Assembly (NCBI GenBank): GCA_016296345.1
Contig: JAEDJL010000014.1
Location: forward strand, 1 to 43,163
DNA length: 43,163 nt
Reading direction: 5' to 3'
Source of the DNA: Bacteroidales bacterium
GTDB lineage: Bacteria; Bacteroidota; Bacteroidia; Bacteroidales; P3
Shown here in pieces: positions 41,513-43,163 of the stretch (position 1 is the first letter of the stretch; every line of letters starts with the position of its first letter). The notes under the pieces were generated by a model that did no database searches, was not told the DNA's origin, and worked only from the letters and a program-made list of their open reading frames with translations. The position numbers and the translations under genes were made by a program.

Positions 41513-42439
41513 ATGAATGTAGATAAGTTTGTAGAGTTTTTGAAGAGCGAGAAGCGTTATTCTCCTCACACCATATTAGCCTACACGGCAGACATAGCCC
41601 AATTTGAAGAATGTGCCGAAAGAGAATGCGGAGTTACTGACGAGAACGATGTTACAGCTCCGATGATAAGAATTTGGCTTGTTGAATTGAAAGAAAGAGG
41701 AGTGTCCAACCGCAGTATAGGACGAAAAGTTGCAAGTTTGAGAACCTATTTCAACTTTTTGGACAGAGCCGGGCTTATCGAGCATAACCCGATGCTTAAA
41801 ATCGTTGCCCCAAAGGTAACTCGCAAAAACCCGAATGTGGTATTGACCGACGAAATGGAGCGAGTGTTGGCAGAGAAACAACAAGACACAAGTTTCATAG
41901 GAGTGAGAGACAGTTTGATTTTGGAATTGCTTTATGCCACAGGCATGAGACAAGCCGAAATGTTGGAAGTTGAAGAAGGCGACATAGACTACGAAGCACA
42001 AGAGATACGAATACAAGGTAAGGGAAGAAAAGAAAGAATAGTCCCTGTCAGCCCTATGCTTTTGGAAAGAATAAAAGAGTATATCGACAGAAAGCACGCA
42101 CTAAACTCCAAAACACCAAAGCTCTTTGTCAATAGAAGATACGAAGCGATGAGCAAGAAGCAGCTCTACACCATGGTATGCAAAGAAATGGAAGCGATAA
42201 GCTCTTCGGCACAGCATTCACCTCACGTTTTGAGGCATAGTTTTGCAACCAACACCTTGTCGGAGGGAGCAGATGTTTCTTCAATCAAGGAGATGATGGG
42301 ACATTCGTCTCTTGCAGCGACGCAAGTTTATACTCATACCACTATTGAGGAATTGAAAAAAGCCTACAAGTTGGCACACCCGAGAGCAGACGAAGGATAC
42401 GAAACCCCTAAGGAAGCAATCGAAAAGATAGAAGAGTAG
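41513..42439 (+). CDS. xerC: Tyrosine recombinase XerC/XerD
   Basis: A 308-residue tyrosine recombinase that resolves chromosome dimers at dif. The N-terminal SAM-like core-binding domain (about 1-90) precedes the catalytic domain with the full set R146 (ATGMR), K170, H238 and R241 (HVLRH), H264 and Y273 (QVYTH). It belongs to the Xer family rather than to phage or transposon integrases, judging from length and from its place between rpsU and hpf, a conserved Bacteroidota cluster. XerC and XerD cannot be told apart here. The dif site is not in the window as far as I can see. Confidence 0.92.
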   Translation: MNVDKFVEFLKSEKRYSPHTILAYTADIAQFEECAERECGVTDENDVTAPMIRIWLVELKERGVSNRSIGRKVASLRTYFNFLDRAGLIEHNPMLKIVAPKVTRKNPNVVLTDEMERVLAEKQQDTSFIGVRDSLILELLYATGMRQAEMLEVEEGDIDYEAQEIRIQGKGRKERIVPVSPMLLERIKEYIDRKHALNSKTPKLFVNRRYEAMSKKQLYTMVCKEMEAISSSAQHSPHVLRHSFATNTLSEGADVSSIKEMMGHSSLAATQVYTHTTIEELKKAYKLAHPRADEGYETPKEAIEKIEE

Positions 42440-42527
42440 AAGCAGAGCAGGAGGTAGTCGTCAGAAAGCAAGACAGCACAAGGGACAAAGCAACAAAACG
42501 ACATTTTATCTTTATAAAACCATAAAC

Positions 42528-42536
42528 AAAGGAGGT
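42528..42536 (+). promoter_or_regulatory. Shine-Dalgarno sequence of hpf
   Basis: AAAGGAGGT is a near-perfect anti-Shine-Dalgarno complement, with GGAGG six bases before the hpf ATG. It is the strongest such site in the window. Confidence 0.75.
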
Positions 42537-42541
42537 TAATT

Positions 42542-42832
42542 ATGAAAGTAGTTCTTAATGCAGTAAAGTTCACACCTGACGAGAAATTACAAAACTTTGT
42601 AAACGACAAGGTGGGCAAGTTGGAAAGACTATTGCCCGAGGCATTGCAGGCAGATGTAAGCCTGAAAGTCGATAAGCCGGAGACGAACAACAACAAGATA
42701 GCTGAAGTTCGGTTGGTTGTCAGAGGAAAAGACTTGTTTGTAACCAAGCAGGCAGACAGCTTTGAAGAAGCAGTGATGTTGTCGATTGACGCTCTGAAAA
42801 CTCAGATAGACAAATTCAAAGAAAAGAAGTAA
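42542..42832 (+). CDS. hpf: Short ribosome hibernation promoting factor
   Basis: A 96-residue short-form HPF/YfiA protein. It opens MKVVLNAVKFTPDEKLQNFVNDKVGKLERLLP, with the usual strand-helix-strand order and a Lys-rich end (FKEKK). Such proteins bind the decoding centre of idle ribosomes and, in the short form, work with a partner to make 100S dimers. The gene follows xerC by about 100 bases and has a striking AAAGGAGGT before its ATG. A strong terminator ends it. Its start is fixed by that site and the family N-terminus. Confidence 0.95.
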   Translation: MKVVLNAVKFTPDEKLQNFVNDKVGKLERLLPEALQADVSLKVDKPETNNNKIAEVRLVVRGKDLFVTKQADSFEEAVMLSIDALKTQIDKFKEKK

Positions 42833-42859
42833 AAAATTGTTTTTAAGTTTCATACGAAA

Positions 42860-42895
42860 GGGTGGATTTCTTCGTGAAGTCCGCCCGTTTTTTTT
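42860..42895 (+). terminator. Terminator after hpf
   Basis: GGGTGGATTTC (42860-42870) and GAAGTCCGCCC (42876-42886) pair over 11 base pairs (two G-U) across a TTCGT loop, followed by G and eight T. Confidence 0.93.
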
Positions 42896-43163
42896 GAAGC
42901 TTTTAAACCACAAAAACTACATTCGCTCCATCAAAACCACAAAAATGGCTCAGTAGAAAATTAGTGTGGGAAAACAAAAGCCCAAATCCAGAGGAAAGGC
43001 GTAAGTGTAGCCCCGAGACATCAATGTTATACACTATTCGCCCTACCAGACAAAAGCGTTTTGTTTGTATTCTGTTTGTATTTTTTTTTACTTATAAACT
43101 CAAATAACAACTTCTTTCCATATTTTTCGACGATAAAAATCAAGGATTTTAAGCGAGAATTTT
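42896..43163. other. Non-coding tail of the window
   Basis: I see no gene, tRNA or clear promoter here. A short tandem (TTTGTATTCTG then TTTGTATTTTT, near 43064-43086) stands out. In other Bacteroidota a block of tRNA genes and tuf usually follows hpf, and it may start just beyond the end. Confidence 0.5.

Noticed and set aside
41513..42439. Integrase of a mobile element beside a tRNA
   Set aside because: The protein is a normal-length Xer recombinase in a conserved rpsU-xerC-hpf setting. No attachment-site repeats or phage genes are nearby.

Overview
This window is chromosomal DNA of a member of the Bacteroidales (phylum Bacteroidota). The evidence is: promoters with a TAnnTTTG box at -7 and TTTG about 19 bases upstream; fused MurF-Alr and LpxC-FabZ enzymes; a PorW/SprE-type lipoprotein of the type IX secretion system (T9SS); a probable T9SS cargo protein; and the rpsU-xerC-hpf cluster. 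Most genes are housekeeping. The species cannot be named from this sequence. A Bcd-EtfB-EtfA block and the lack of ATP synthase genes after atpZ recall fermenting Bacteroidales such as Porphyromonas, but that is inference.

Layout. 1-3.7 kb (minus strand): a frameshifted HigA-type antitoxin remnant, tRNA-Ser, a Nim-like flavoprotein and MurF-Alr. 3.8-8.0 kb (minus): etfA, etfB, an acyl-CoA dehydrogenase and a PflX-type radical SAM protein. 8.1-14.9 kb (plus): a minimal nucleotidyltransferase, tRNA-Glu, truA, a small membrane protein, ilvE, a heptosyltransferase-like enzyme, tcdA and a nucleoside kinase. 15.1-19.2 kb (plus): TonB, an ABC-F ATPase and a MATE transporter. 19.4-24.1 kb (minus): a six-gene operon reading porW, bactofilin, atpZ, a four-helix membrane protein, a lipoprotein and a YqaA/VTT protein. 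24.2-26.2 kb (plus): a DUF1015 protein and a lipoprotein. 26.3-27.0 kb (minus): ftsE, broken by an in-frame stop. 27.3-35.3 kb (plus): guaA followed by three large exported proteins, including a probable T9SS cargo and a PorE-like OmpA protein. 35.5-38.9 kb (plus): lpxC-fabZ, lpxA and ndpA. 39.0-42.8 kb (plus): enolase, rpmB, a thioesterase, rpsU, xerC and hpf.

The most unusual structure is a dispersed family of short tandem arrays. The unit is an 11-base near-palindrome, AAACGSCGTTT, followed by a 10-base spacer, giving a 21-base period that is occasionally 22. Five clear arrays (3736-3820, 7644-7717, 19243-19326, 26252-26335, 35359-35421) and one decayed candidate (10063-10116) are present. 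Four of the five clear arrays sit at gene 3' ends, two of them between convergent genes, and neighbouring units can form terminator-like hairpins followed by T-rich spacers. The fifth lies inside the radical SAM gene, where 21 bases equal seven codons, so it is read as four in-frame heptapeptides.

The other notable points are two broken genes (higA by frameshift, ftsE by a stop codon) and ATP-synthase accessory genes without the synthase. Shine-Dalgarno sequences are clear at hpf and eno and weaker at rpsU, in a lineage that usually ignores them.
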